A program made the position numbers and the translations under genes. The notes beneath the pieces were generated by a model. That model searched no databases. It was not told the origin of the DNA and saw only the letters and a list, made by a program, of their open reading frames with translations. This document shows positions 1-5,232 of a DNA stretch of 5,232 nucleotides, piece by piece; position 1 is the first letter of the stretch, and the number at the start of each line of letters is the position of its first letter. This stretch comes from Thermoplasmata archaeon (GTDB lineage Archaea; Thermoplasmatota; Thermoplasmata; Lutacidiplasmatales; UBA184), in NCBI GenBank assembly GCA_030043855.1, contig JASHWW010000007.1, forward strand, positions 1 through 5,232. The letters are read 5' to 3'.

Positions 1-1072
1 GCGCTCGCGGATCCGCGGGTACGGCTACGAACTCTACGTCAAGACGACCATGCCGGACACGCCCGAGAACCGCCTCAAGATCGTCCGGTTCGTCGCGCAG
101 GAGGTCCAGAAGGACAAGAAGATCCCGCACTTCGACATCCCCGCGATCGTCGAGGTCGTCCGGGAGGCCCAGCGGCGCTCCGGTCGCTCGGGGCAACTGA
201 CCCTCCGGCTCCGCGAGCTCGGCGGTCTCGTCCGGGTCGCCGGCGACATCGCGCTCTCCGACGGCGTGCCGATGGTGCACGCCGAGCAGGTCGTGAAGGC
301 GAAGCGGGCCAGCCGCTCCCTCGAGCAGCAGATCGCCGACCGGTACATCGAGCGCCGCAAGGAGTACCGGATGTTCTCGACCGAAGGGTCGGCCGTCGGG
401 GTCGTGAACGGCCTCGCCGCCATCAACGCGCAGTCGGGGATGGCGGAGTTCTCCGGGATCGTGCTCCCGATCGTCGCCGAAGTGACCCCGGCCCAGACCC
501 GGGACGGCGGGGTGGTCGTCGCCACGGGCAAGCTCGGAGAGATCGCGAAGGAGGCGGTCCAGAACGTCAGCGCCCTCGTCAAGAAGTACACGGGGGAGGA
601 CATCTCCCGGTACGACATCCACATCCAGTTCGTCGGAACGTCCGACGGGGTCGAGGGCGACAGCGCCTCCGTCTCGATCGCGACGGCCGTCATCAGCGCG
701 CTCGAGGGCGTCCCGGTCGATCAGGCGGTCGCGATGACCGGCTCGCTGTCCGTCCGGGGCCAGGTGCTCCCCGTCGGGGGCGTGACCGCGAAGGTCGAGG
801 CGGCCGCCGACTCGGGCATCAAGCGCGTCCTGATCCCCGAGGACAACGTCGACGACCTCGTGCTCGAGTCGCGGTACCGCGGCGCGATCGAGGTGATCCC
901 GGTCCGCACGCTGCGCGACGTGCTGAAGTACGCGCTGGTCGGGCAGGGTTCCCAGAAGGAGTCGCTCCTGGAGCGGCTCGCGGCGATGGTCCACGCCACC
1001 AACCGGAGCGGCGACGAGGTGCCGGCGGCCGGTGCGCCGCCGACGCCGCCGGGTCGACCGGCGAGCTCGTGA
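1..1072 (+). CDS. lonB: Archaeal Lon protease (LonB type), C-terminal part, 5' end outside window
   Basis: ATP-dependent serine protease that unfolds and degrades damaged or regulatory proteins; archaeal LonB is usually membrane-anchored through an insertion in its AAA+ domain, which would lie upstream of this window. The open frame runs in from base 2, so about 356 residues are visible. An ATG at base 50 is internal, because the 16 codons before it (including RGYGYELYVKTTMPDTPENR) match the conserved Lon sequence. Counting from that Met, residues 50-70 (LRELGGLVRVAGDIA) are the end of the AAA+ lid with the sensor-2 region. The protease domain follows, roughly residues 100-298. The catalytic Ser is S205 in EGDSAS (codon 662-664) and the Lys is K248 in GGVTAKVEAA (codon 791-793), so the dyad is intact. 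Residues about 300-340 form a tail ending in a Pro/Ala/Gly-rich stretch beyond the conserved domain. The stop codon overlaps the start of the next gene. The family call is very secure. Confidence 0.97.
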   Translation, partial: RSRIRGYGYELYVKTTMPDTPENRLKIVRFVAQEVQKDKKIPHFDIPAIVEVVREAQRRSGRSGQLTLRLRELGGLVRVAGDIALSDGVPMVHAEQVVKAKRASRSLEQQIADRYIERRKEYRMFSTEGSAVGVVNGLAAINAQSGMAEFSGIVLPIVAEVTPAQTRDGGVVVATGKLGEIAKEAVQNVSALVKKYTGEDISRYDIHIQFVGTSDGVEGDSASVSIATAVISALEGVPVDQAVAMTGSLSVRGQVLPVGGVTAKVEAAADSGIKRVLIPEDNVDDLVLESRYRGAIEVIPVRTLRDVLKYALVGQGSQKESLLERLAAMVHATNRSGDEVPAAGAPPTPPGRPASS

Positions 1073-1305
1073 GGAGCACGTTCCGCCTGCCGGTCCACGG
1101 GTCGGTCGACCCCCGACCGGCCGTCCCGACCGCGGACGAGGACGACGAGGACCGGTTCGTCAACCGCGAATGCTACGAGTTCAACCATCAGCTGCGCATG
1201 GCGTGGAACGACCGCCGCTGCGAGCACTGCCGGCACTACCTGACGGCCCGGTGCGCGCACATCGACGAGTTCCTGGACGACGTGGAAGATTTGAGCCCCG
1301 AGTGA
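1069..1305 (+). CDS. Unrecognised 78-aa Cys-containing protein, putative metal-binding
   Basis: I do not recognise this family. The frame opens with GTG at 1069, overlapping the lonB stop in a GTGA arrangement that suggests translational coupling. The first 20 residues are Pro/Val/Arg-rich, and residues 23-28 are an acidic run (DEDDED). The C-terminal half carries four cysteines, C35, C51, C54 and C62 (spacing CX15CX2CX7C), with H53, H56 and H64 close by, and the protein ends in an acidic stretch (residues 66-78). Four Cys including a CxxC pair in so small a protein suggest a zinc-binding or Fe-S fold; that is inference. There is no signal peptide or membrane segment. The tight packing between lonB and the NMN adenylyltransferase gene, and codon use like its neighbours with G/C at third positions, argue that it is a real gene. 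An adaptor or regulator of Lon is conceivable but nothing in the sequence shows it. Confidence 0.75.
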   Translation: MRSTFRLPVHGSVDPRPAVPTADEDDEDRFVNRECYEFNHQLRMAWNDRRCEHCRHYLTARCAHIDEFLDDVEDLSPE

Positions 1306-1318
1306 TATCGCGCCCGCC

Positions 1319-1858
1319 GTGCGGGGCCTGCTCGTCGGGCGGTTCCAGCCGTTCCATCTCGGGCATCTCGCGGTCGTCCGCACGATCCGCACCGCGCGTC
1401 CCGGCGCCCCGCTCCTGCTCGCGGTCGGGAGCGCGGAACAGTCGTTCACGTGGGAGAATCCGTTCACGGCGGGAGAGCGGATCGAGATGATCGACCGCGC
1501 GCTGGTCGAGGCGACGGTGGACGGCGTAGTCGCGGTTCCGGTCCCCGACATCCGCCGGCACGCGCTCTGGGTCCGGTACCTCGAGGGCCTCCTGCCGCCG
1601 TTCGACCGGATCTACACGAACAATCCGCTGACCCAGCTCCTGTTCGAGCGGGCCGGGTACCCCGTGGAACTTCCGTCCCTGGTCGACCGGGGACGCCTGG
1701 AAGGGGTTCAGGTCCGGGAGCGCCTCGCTTCCGGCGGCGGCTGGGCCGATCGGGTCCCGCCGGCGGTGGCCCGGTATCTCGAGGAGATCGACGCACCCCG
1801 CCGCCTGGCGCTGCTCCGGGGCGCCCCCCCGGGCTCGGGCCCGGAGAGCCAGGCGTGA
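1319..1858 (+). CDS. nadM: Nicotinamide-nucleotide adenylyltransferase, archaeal type
   Basis: Cytoplasmic enzyme joining NMN and ATP to give NAD+ and pyrophosphate, the final step shared by NAD synthesis and salvage. The 179-residue product begins with the nucleotidyltransferase signature GRFQPFHLGH (residues 7-16), whose H13 and H16 belong to the HxGH motif that binds ATP phosphates. Other archaeal NMNAT blocks follow in order: ENPFTAGERIEMI (46-58), PDIRRHALWV (76-85), PPFDRIYTNNPL (93-104) and a C-terminal PPAVARYLEEID block (147-158). The second ATP-binding motif, usually SGTxIR, reads EGVQVR here (128-133), so the Ser and Thr are replaced while the Arg is kept. Length is close to the usual 170-190 residues; the last dozen residues are a Gly/Pro-rich tail. 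The start is GTG at 1319, 13 bases after the previous stop, with no evident Shine-Dalgarno sequence; the signature begins only six residues in, which fixes this start. Probably co-transcribed with its neighbours. Confidence 0.94.
   Translation: MRGLLVGRFQPFHLGHLAVVRTIRTARPGAPLLLAVGSAEQSFTWENPFTAGERIEMIDRALVEATVDGVVAVPVPDIRRHALWVRYLEGLLPPFDRIYTNNPLTQLLFERAGYPVELPSLVDRGRLEGVQVRERLASGGGWADRVPPAVARYLEEIDAPRRLALLRGAPPGSGPESQA
1843..1846 (+). promoter_or_regulatory. Possible Shine-Dalgarno site for the transsulfuration gene
   Basis: GGAG lies eight bases before the GTG at 1855, inside the end of the NMN adenylyltransferase gene. It supports that GTG as the start. None of the other visible starts has a comparable site, but in DNA this GC-rich a four-base match can occur by chance. 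Confidence 0.4.
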
Positions 1859-3066
1859 CCCCGGATCCCTCGGAGTGGCGGAAGTCGCAGTTCCGACCCC
1901 TGCCGGAGTGGGTCGAGGGGCCGACCACCCGGCTGGTCCACGGGGCCCGGCGACCGGACCGGAACGCGGGCTCCGTAACCTATCCGATCTACCAGACCTC
2001 CACGTTCCGGTTTCCGGCGGCCCACTCCGAGGCGGTGGACGGACCATATCACTATTCGCGAAATTCAAACCCGACGGTCGAGGGGCCCGCGGAGCTGCTC
2101 CGCCAGTTGGAGGGCGGCGAAGTGGCGCGCCTGTTCGCCTCCGGCATGGGGGCGATCTCCGCGACGGTGCTGTCGCTCCTCCGCACCGGGGACGAGGTCG
2201 TGGCGCTCCAGGACCTCTACGGGGGCACCGGCGGACTCCTGGCCGACCTGCTCCCGCGCTACGGCGTGCGCGTCCGAACCCTCTCGGACGGGGAGGCGAG
2301 GAGTCCCGAGGCGCACGTTCGACCCGGGACCCGCCTCGCGCTCCTCGAGACACCGACGAATCCGACCCTCCGGGTGCACGACATCGCCCGGTGGGCGACC
2401 GCGTGCGACGTCGTCGGCGCCCACCTCGTCGTCGACAACACGTTCGCGACGGCCCTGAATCAGCGACCGCTCGCGCTGGGGGCCGATGTCGTGGTGCAGA
2501 GCGCGACGAAGTACCTGGGCGGTCACTCGGATCTGACGGCGGGGGTCGTCGTCGGTCCCGCGGCGCTCCTCGCGCGGATCGACCCCTTCGACCGGTTCGG
2601 CGCGACGCTCGACCCGTTCGCGGCGTTCCTGCTCCAGCGCAGCCTCGGCACGCTCGCGCTCCGGGTCGCCCGGCAGAACGAGAACGGCCGTCGGGTCGTG
2701 GAGGCGCTGCACCGTCATCCGGCCGTGACCCGAGTGTGCTATCCGGGGAGCGGGAGTCCCGAGGAGGAAGGGATCGCCGCCCGGCAGATGAGCGGGCGCG
2801 GCGGGATGCTCGCGATCTCGCTCGCCGGCGGCGCCCGCGCCGTCGACGCGTTCCTGCACGGTCTCCGGCTCGTCCAGGTCGCGGCGAGCCTCGGCGGGGT
2901 GGAGAGCCTCGCGAGCGTGCCGCGCCTGACGTCCCACCGCCTCCTCTCGGACGAGGCCCGCCACGCCCGCGGCATCGACGACGGCCTGGTTCGGATCTCG
3001 CTGGGGATCGAGGACCCGGACGACCTGGTCCGCGACCTGACCCGCGCCTTGGACGGGATTGGCTGA
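1855..3066 (+). CDS. PLP-dependent transsulfuration enzyme (cystathionine gamma-synthase/gamma-lyase family)
   Basis: Member of the Cys/Met metabolism PLP enzyme family, which makes or splits thioether links such as cystathionine during methionine-cysteine interconversion. The 403-residue product, near the usual 380-400, carries the family landmarks in order: YHYSRNSNPT (65-74), with Tyr and Arg that contact PLP phosphate across the dimer; SGMGAI (96-101), phosphate binding; Y122 in LYGGT, stacking on PLP; D194 in VVDNT, contacting the pyridine nitrogen; K219 in SATKYLGGHSD, the Schiff-base lysine (codon 2509-2511); SLGGVESL (345-352); and R380 in RISLGIED, binding the substrate carboxylate. 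Positions that contact the substrate side chain in E. coli MetB look changed, notably Gly at 127 where the family usually has Arg after YGGT. Synthase, lyase and acyl-homoserine sulfhydrylase roles are therefore not separable here. GTG at 1855 overlaps the preceding stop by 4 bases and is preferred over upstream in-frame codons, which lie inside the upstream gene. The first 25 or so residues are a short extension. Confidence 0.93.
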   Translation: MTPDPSEWRKSQFRPLPEWVEGPTTRLVHGARRPDRNAGSVTYPIYQTSTFRFPAAHSEAVDGPYHYSRNSNPTVEGPAELLRQLEGGEVARLFASGMGAISATVLSLLRTGDEVVALQDLYGGTGGLLADLLPRYGVRVRTLSDGEARSPEAHVRPGTRLALLETPTNPTLRVHDIARWATACDVVGAHLVVDNTFATALNQRPLALGADVVVQSATKYLGGHSDLTAGVVVGPAALLARIDPFDRFGATLDPFAAFLLQRSLGTLALRVARQNENGRRVVEALHRHPAVTRVCYPGSGSPEEEGIAARQMSGRGGMLAISLAGGARAVDAFLHGLRLVQVAASLGGVESLASVPRLTSHRLLSDEARHARGIDDGLVRISLGIEDPDDLVRDLTRALDGIG

Positions 3067-3081
3067 CCGCTCGGCGCCAGC

Positions 3082-3089
3082 ATTATAGT
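3082..3089 (+). promoter_or_regulatory. TATA-like box, likely archaeal promoter of tRNA-Thr
   Basis: ATTATAGT is a conspicuous A/T island in very GC-rich DNA. Its centre is about 30 bases before the tRNA 5' end. Archaeal TATA boxes sit about 26 bases before the start site, so transcription would begin near 3111-3113 with a leader of only a few bases for RNase P to remove. Position and context support the call; no purine-rich BRE is obvious next to it. Confidence 0.6.
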
Positions 3090-3100
3090 CCATGCCCCGT

Positions 3101-3116
3101 CGTCCGGAGCCGGACG
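3101..3116. repeat. Perfect 6-bp inverted repeat abutting the tRNA gene
   Basis: CGTCCG and CGGACG flank a four-base GAGC loop; the last stem base is also the first base of the tRNA. It may serve as a 3'-end structure for the upstream operon or be a chance palindrome in GC-rich DNA. No T-tract follows, so a classical terminator is not supported. Confidence 0.35.
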
Positions 3117-3189
3117 CCACTGTAGCTCAGTCTGGCAGAGCGGCTGATTCGTAATCAGCAGGTCGGGGGTTCAAGTCCCTCCAGTGGCT
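3116..3189 (+). tRNA. tRNA-Thr, anticodon CGU
   Basis: A complete 74-base cloverleaf decoding ACG. The acceptor stem GCCACTG (3116-3122) pairs fully with CAGTGGC (3182-3188). The D stem is GCTC/GAGC (3125-3128 with 3138-3141). The anticodon stem is GCTGA/TCAGC around the loop TTCGTAA, with CGT at 3150-3152. The variable loop has five bases, and the T stem is GGGGG/CCCTC with one G-U pair around TTCAAGT. The discriminator base is T (3189). G1-C72, C2-G71 and U73 agree with what is known of archaeal tRNA-Thr identity, whereas bacterial tRNA-Thr usually has A73. CCA is not encoded and would be added by the CCA-adding enzyme. There is no intron in the anticodon loop. Confidence 0.96.
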
Positions 3190-3197
3190 CTTCTCGA

Positions 3198-3215
3198 GGC
3201 CCGTTCCACCGGGCC
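3198..3215 (+). other. Short GC hairpin just after tRNA-Thr
   Basis: GGCCCG (3198-3203) and CGGGCC (3210-3215) form a perfect 6-bp stem with a six-base loop, eight bases past the tRNA 3' end. No T-rich run follows, which archaeal termination usually needs, so it may be a processing or termination aid, or chance. Confidence 0.3.
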
Positions 3216-3250
3216 GGTCGCTTCCCCGATTCGTCCGACGGTCCGCGCCA

Positions 3251-3280
3251 CCGCGACGGTCGGGCCGCCCCGACCCGCGG
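3251..3280. repeat. Strong bulged hairpin upstream of the cyclase gene
   Basis: An outer 5-bp stem (3251-3255 with 3276-3280) and an inner 7-bp stem (3258-3264 with 3269-3275) are separated by a two-base bulge on the left side (AC, 3256-3257) and closed by a CCGC loop. It ends 15 bases before the first possible start of the cyclase gene, where it could be an operator or an mRNA leader structure. If transcription starts at about 3311 it would act only as DNA. Its role is unknown. Confidence 0.4.
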
Positions 3281-3288
3281 ACTTAACC
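3281..3288 (+). promoter_or_regulatory. Weak TATA-like element before the cyclase gene
   Basis: ACTTAACC is the only A/T-rich patch in the 106-base spacer. Its centre is about 26 bases before the GTG at 3311, which would give a leaderless transcript starting at that codon. It is too near the GTG at 3296 to drive a transcript that includes it. The match to a TATA consensus is poor. Confidence 0.3.
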
Positions 3289-3295
3289 TCGGAAC

Positions 3296-5232
3296 GTGCC
3301 TCGCCGGAGCGTGCCGTCGACCCGGCGACTTGCGGCGATCATGTTCACCGACCTCGTCGGGTTCACCCGTCTGGGGCAGCGCGACGAGGAGGCCGCCCTG
3401 CGCCTCCGCCGCGAGCACCAGGCGCTACTGCGACCGTTCTTCGCGACGTACGGGGGGCACGAGGTGAAGTCGCTCGGCGACGGGTTCCTCGTGGAGTTCG
3501 CCAGCGCGGTCGAGTCCGTCCGCTGCGCGGTCGAGATCCAGCGGGCCCTGGCCCGGCGCAACGCCGCCGTCGATCCGACGGAGCGGCTGCAGCTGCGGAT
3601 CGGACTGCACGTCGGCGACGTCGTCGAGGAGGAGGGCGACGTGGTCGGCGACTCGGTCAACGTCGCGTCCCGGATCGAACCGCTCGCCGAGCCGGGCGGG
3701 ATCTGGCTCTCGGCCACCGTCTACGAGCAGGTCCGCAACAAGCTCCCGTTCGCGATCGAGAAGGTCGGACTCCGGACGCTGAAGAACGTCGAGGTCCCGG
3801 TCGAGGTGTATCGCGTGGCGGAAGGGATCTCCCGCCGACCGGCGCCCGTGGCGGAGCCGTCGTCCCCCGCCAATCGCCGGCTCGCCGTCCTTCCCCTCGC
3901 GAACCTCAGCTCGGATGCGGCCGACGCGTTCTTCGCCGACGGACTCACCGACGAGCTGATCTCGCGAACCGCCCAGGAGCCGAACGTCCGGGTGATCGCG
4001 CGCACGTCCACGCTCCGGTACAAGACGCAACCGAAGTCGATCCGCGAGGTCGGCGAGGAGCTCGACGTCGGATTCGCGCTCGAGGGGAGCGTTCGCAAGT
4101 CGGGGAATCAGGTCCGGATCTCGGTCCAGCTGGTCGACGTGCGATCGGAGGTCCAGGTCTGGGCCAACCGGTACGACCGCCCGTTCGACGACATCTTCGC
4201 CATCCAGGACGACATCGCCGGCCAGGTCGCCCGCTCCGTGTCGGCGACGCTCACTGGTGCTCCTCCGGTGGCCGTCGCTCCGGCCACGACGTCGACGGGC
4301 GGAACCTCGGACATGGAGGCGTACTCGCTCTACCTCCACGGTCGCCAGCTGTGGGGCGACAAGGGTTCCGTCGAGGCGATCCGGGCGGCCCAGCGACTGT
4401 TCGAGGACGCCGTCGCTCGCGACCCGCGATTCGCCCGGGCGCGGGTCGGCGTGGCGGAGACCCTCCTGTGGCTCGCGACCGAGGGGATGGCGCCCTTCCA
4501 CGAAGCCGAGGACCGGGCCCAGCGGGAGCTGCACCTCGCGCTCGAGATCGACGACGGGATCGCCGAGGCGCACTCGACCCTCGCCGCGCTCTACCTGGGG
4601 ACGGACCGGTTTCCCGAGTGCGAGCGGGAGGCCCACCGGGCGATGGAGCTCAACCCCAGCCTGGCCGACCCGTATCGCTGGCTGGCGCAGCTCGCGGCGG
4701 GCGACGGAGAGATCGCCGAGGCGGTCCGACTCCTGGCCGCGGCGCGCCAGCTGAATCCGGACGACGTGAACGTCCTCTCGTTCTACGGGCGGGCGCTGGC
4801 CTACGCCGGTCGCGAGAGCGAGGCGCTCGCCTTCTGGAACGAGACGAAGTCGCGCGTCCGGTTTCGCACCAACGCCCACCTGAGCGAGTACTATCTCGGC
4901 AAGGGGGACCTGGCGCACGCCGAAGAGACGGTCCAGGAGCTCGAGCGCGTCCGGCCCGAGAGCCCGTGGACGTTGCTGTACCGCGGGATCCTGCAGGTCG
5001 GCCGCGGCGATCCCGCGACGGCCCGGCGCTCGATCGAGCGGCTCGAGGAACGGAGGAAGCAGGGGGAGATGGTGGTCTTCTTCCTCGGATTCCTCCACTT
5101 CGCGCTCGGGGAGACCGACGCGTTCGTCGACGGGATGGAGGAGGCACTCCGCCAGGGGGTCCTGCCGTTGCTCGAACTGACCTACTCGCCGCTCTACGCC
5201 ACCGCGCGACAGGACCCGCGCGTCCAGGACAT
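3296..5232 (+). CDS. Class III adenylate cyclase with TolB/FlgO-like and TPR domains, 3' end outside window
   Basis: Predicted soluble signalling enzyme making cAMP from ATP; 645 residues are visible. Residues 10-175 are a class III cyclase homology domain. D19 (FTDLVGFT) and D62 (LGDGF) are the two metal aspartates, K58 the adenine-selecting Lys, and N122 and R126 (VNVASR) the transition-state residues. S120 occupies the purine-selecting position that is Asp in class IIIa and Thr/Ser in class IIIb enzymes. All key residues are present, so activity is likely as a homodimer. Residues 194-319 match the TolB N-terminal/FlgO-like domain (RRLAVLPLANLSS, FFADGLTDELI, LEGSVRKSGNQVRIS, IFAIQDDIA). 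An Ala/Pro/Thr linker (320-337) leads to a TPR region (about 340-645). The ending SPLYATARQDPRVQD resembles the extreme C-terminus of such proteins, so probably only a few tens of residues are missing. An in-frame TAA at 3284 makes GTG 3296 the earliest start; GTG 3311 is an alternative. No membrane segment is seen. The architecture is typical of bacteria. Confidence 0.92.
   Translation, partial: MPRRSVPSTRRLAAIMFTDLVGFTRLGQRDEEAALRLRREHQALLRPFFATYGGHEVKSLGDGFLVEFASAVESVRCAVEIQRALARRNAAVDPTERLQLRIGLHVGDVVEEEGDVVGDSVNVASRIEPLAEPGGIWLSATVYEQVRNKLPFAIEKVGLRTLKNVEVPVEVYRVAEGISRRPAPVAEPSSPANRRLAVLPLANLSSDAADAFFADGLTDELISRTAQEPNVRVIARTSTLRYKTQPKSIREVGEELDVGFALEGSVRKSGNQVRISVQLVDVRSEVQVWANRYDRPFDDIFAIQDDIAGQVARSVSATLTGAPPVAVAPATTSTGGTSDMEAYSLYLHGRQLWGDKGSVEAIRAAQRLFEDAVARDPRFARARVGVAETLLWLATEGMAPFHEAEDRAQRELHLALEIDDGIAEAHSTLAALYLGTDRFPECEREAHRAMELNPSLADPYRWLAQLAAGDGEIAEAVRLLAAARQLNPDDVNVLSFYGRALAYAGRESEALAFWNETKSRVRFRTNAHLSEYYLGKGDLAHAEETVQELERVRPESPWTLLYRGILQVGRGDPATARRSIERLEERRKQGEMVVFFLGFLHFALGETDAFVDGMEEALRQGVLPLLELTYSPLYATARQDPRVQD

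Noticed and set aside
1450..1854. Upstream in-frame extension of the PLP enzyme, from an ATG at 1450
   Set aside because: It would add 135 Arg/Gly/Pro-rich residues wholly inside the NMNAT gene. The GTG at 1855 with a 4-base overlap and a GGAG before it gives a product of normal family length.
1181..2353. 390-residue open frame on the minus strand
   Set aside because: It lies opposite the NMNAT gene and parts of its neighbours, and is a low-complexity Arg/Pro/Gly-rich translation without motifs.
2065..3120. 351-residue open frame on the minus strand
   Set aside because: It is antisense to the PLP enzyme with intact family motifs and runs into the tRNA promoter region; it has no recognisable domain.
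1875..3125. 416-residue open frame on the + strand in another frame
   Set aside because: It is an Arg/Pro/Gly-rich shadow of the PLP enzyme gene with no motif, and it runs past that gene into the tRNA.
3116..3295. tRNA-Thr as an integration site for a mobile element carrying the cyclase gene
   Set aside because: I found no repeat of the tRNA 3' end downstream, and no integrase or phage-like gene. The element would have to extend past the window to show an att repeat.
3425..5098. 557-residue open frame on the minus strand
   Set aside because: It is antisense to the cyclase gene, whose + strand frame shows clear cyclase, TolB-like and TPR motifs. The minus frame is Arg/Asp/Leu-rich with no recognisable motif, as expected from a GC-rich shadow.
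1..5232. CRISPR array, insertion sequence or tandem repeats
   Set aside because: No regularly spaced repeats, transposase motifs or long direct or inverted repeats were seen; only short GC-rich palindromes in the spacers around the tRNA.

Overview
The window looks like part of a very GC-rich archaeal chromosome; most third codon positions are G or C. Four signs point to Archaea: a Lon protease whose sequence is of the archaeal (LonB) type, an archaeal-type NMN adenylyltransferase, a tRNA-Thr with no encoded CCA and with U at the discriminator position, and a TATA-like box about 30 bases upstream of that tRNA. A soil or sediment Thermoplasmatota-like euryarchaeon would fit this gene set and base composition, but that placement is inference; no 16S rRNA or ribosomal protein gene is present to settle it.

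Layout, all on the + strand. (1) Bases 1-1072 hold the 3' part of lonB: the end of the AAA+ module and a complete Ser-Lys protease domain with an intact catalytic dyad. (2) Bases 1069-1305 encode a 78-residue protein with four cysteines and a CxxC pair that I do not recognise; it overlaps lonB by 4 bases. (3) Bases 1319-1858 encode NMN adenylyltransferase, the enzyme that makes NAD+ from NMN and ATP. (4) Bases 1855-3066 encode a PLP-dependent transsulfuration-family enzyme (cystathionine gamma-synthase/gamma-lyase type), again overlapping the previous gene by 4 bases. These four genes are packed tightly enough to be one transcription unit linking protein quality control, NAD synthesis and sulfur amino acid metabolism. 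All three starts visible in it are GTG. (5) Bases 3116-3189 are tRNA-Thr(CGU) with its own likely promoter. (6) From base 3296 to the end of the window runs a large signalling protein, cut off near its C-terminus: a class III adenylate cyclase domain, a TolB/FlgO-like domain and a TPR region.

The first four genes look like ordinary housekeeping genes. The least ordinary items are the cyclase-TolB-TPR protein, an architecture I know from bacteria and which may have been acquired by transfer; the unassigned Cys-containing miniprotein coupled to lonB; and changes in substrate-contact positions in both the transsulfuration enzyme and the NMN adenylyltransferase. I found no CRISPR array, insertion sequence, phage gene or clearly new multi-gene system. 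No stretch of more than 300 bases lacks a gene; the longest spacer (3190-3295) holds two hairpins and a weak TATA-like element.
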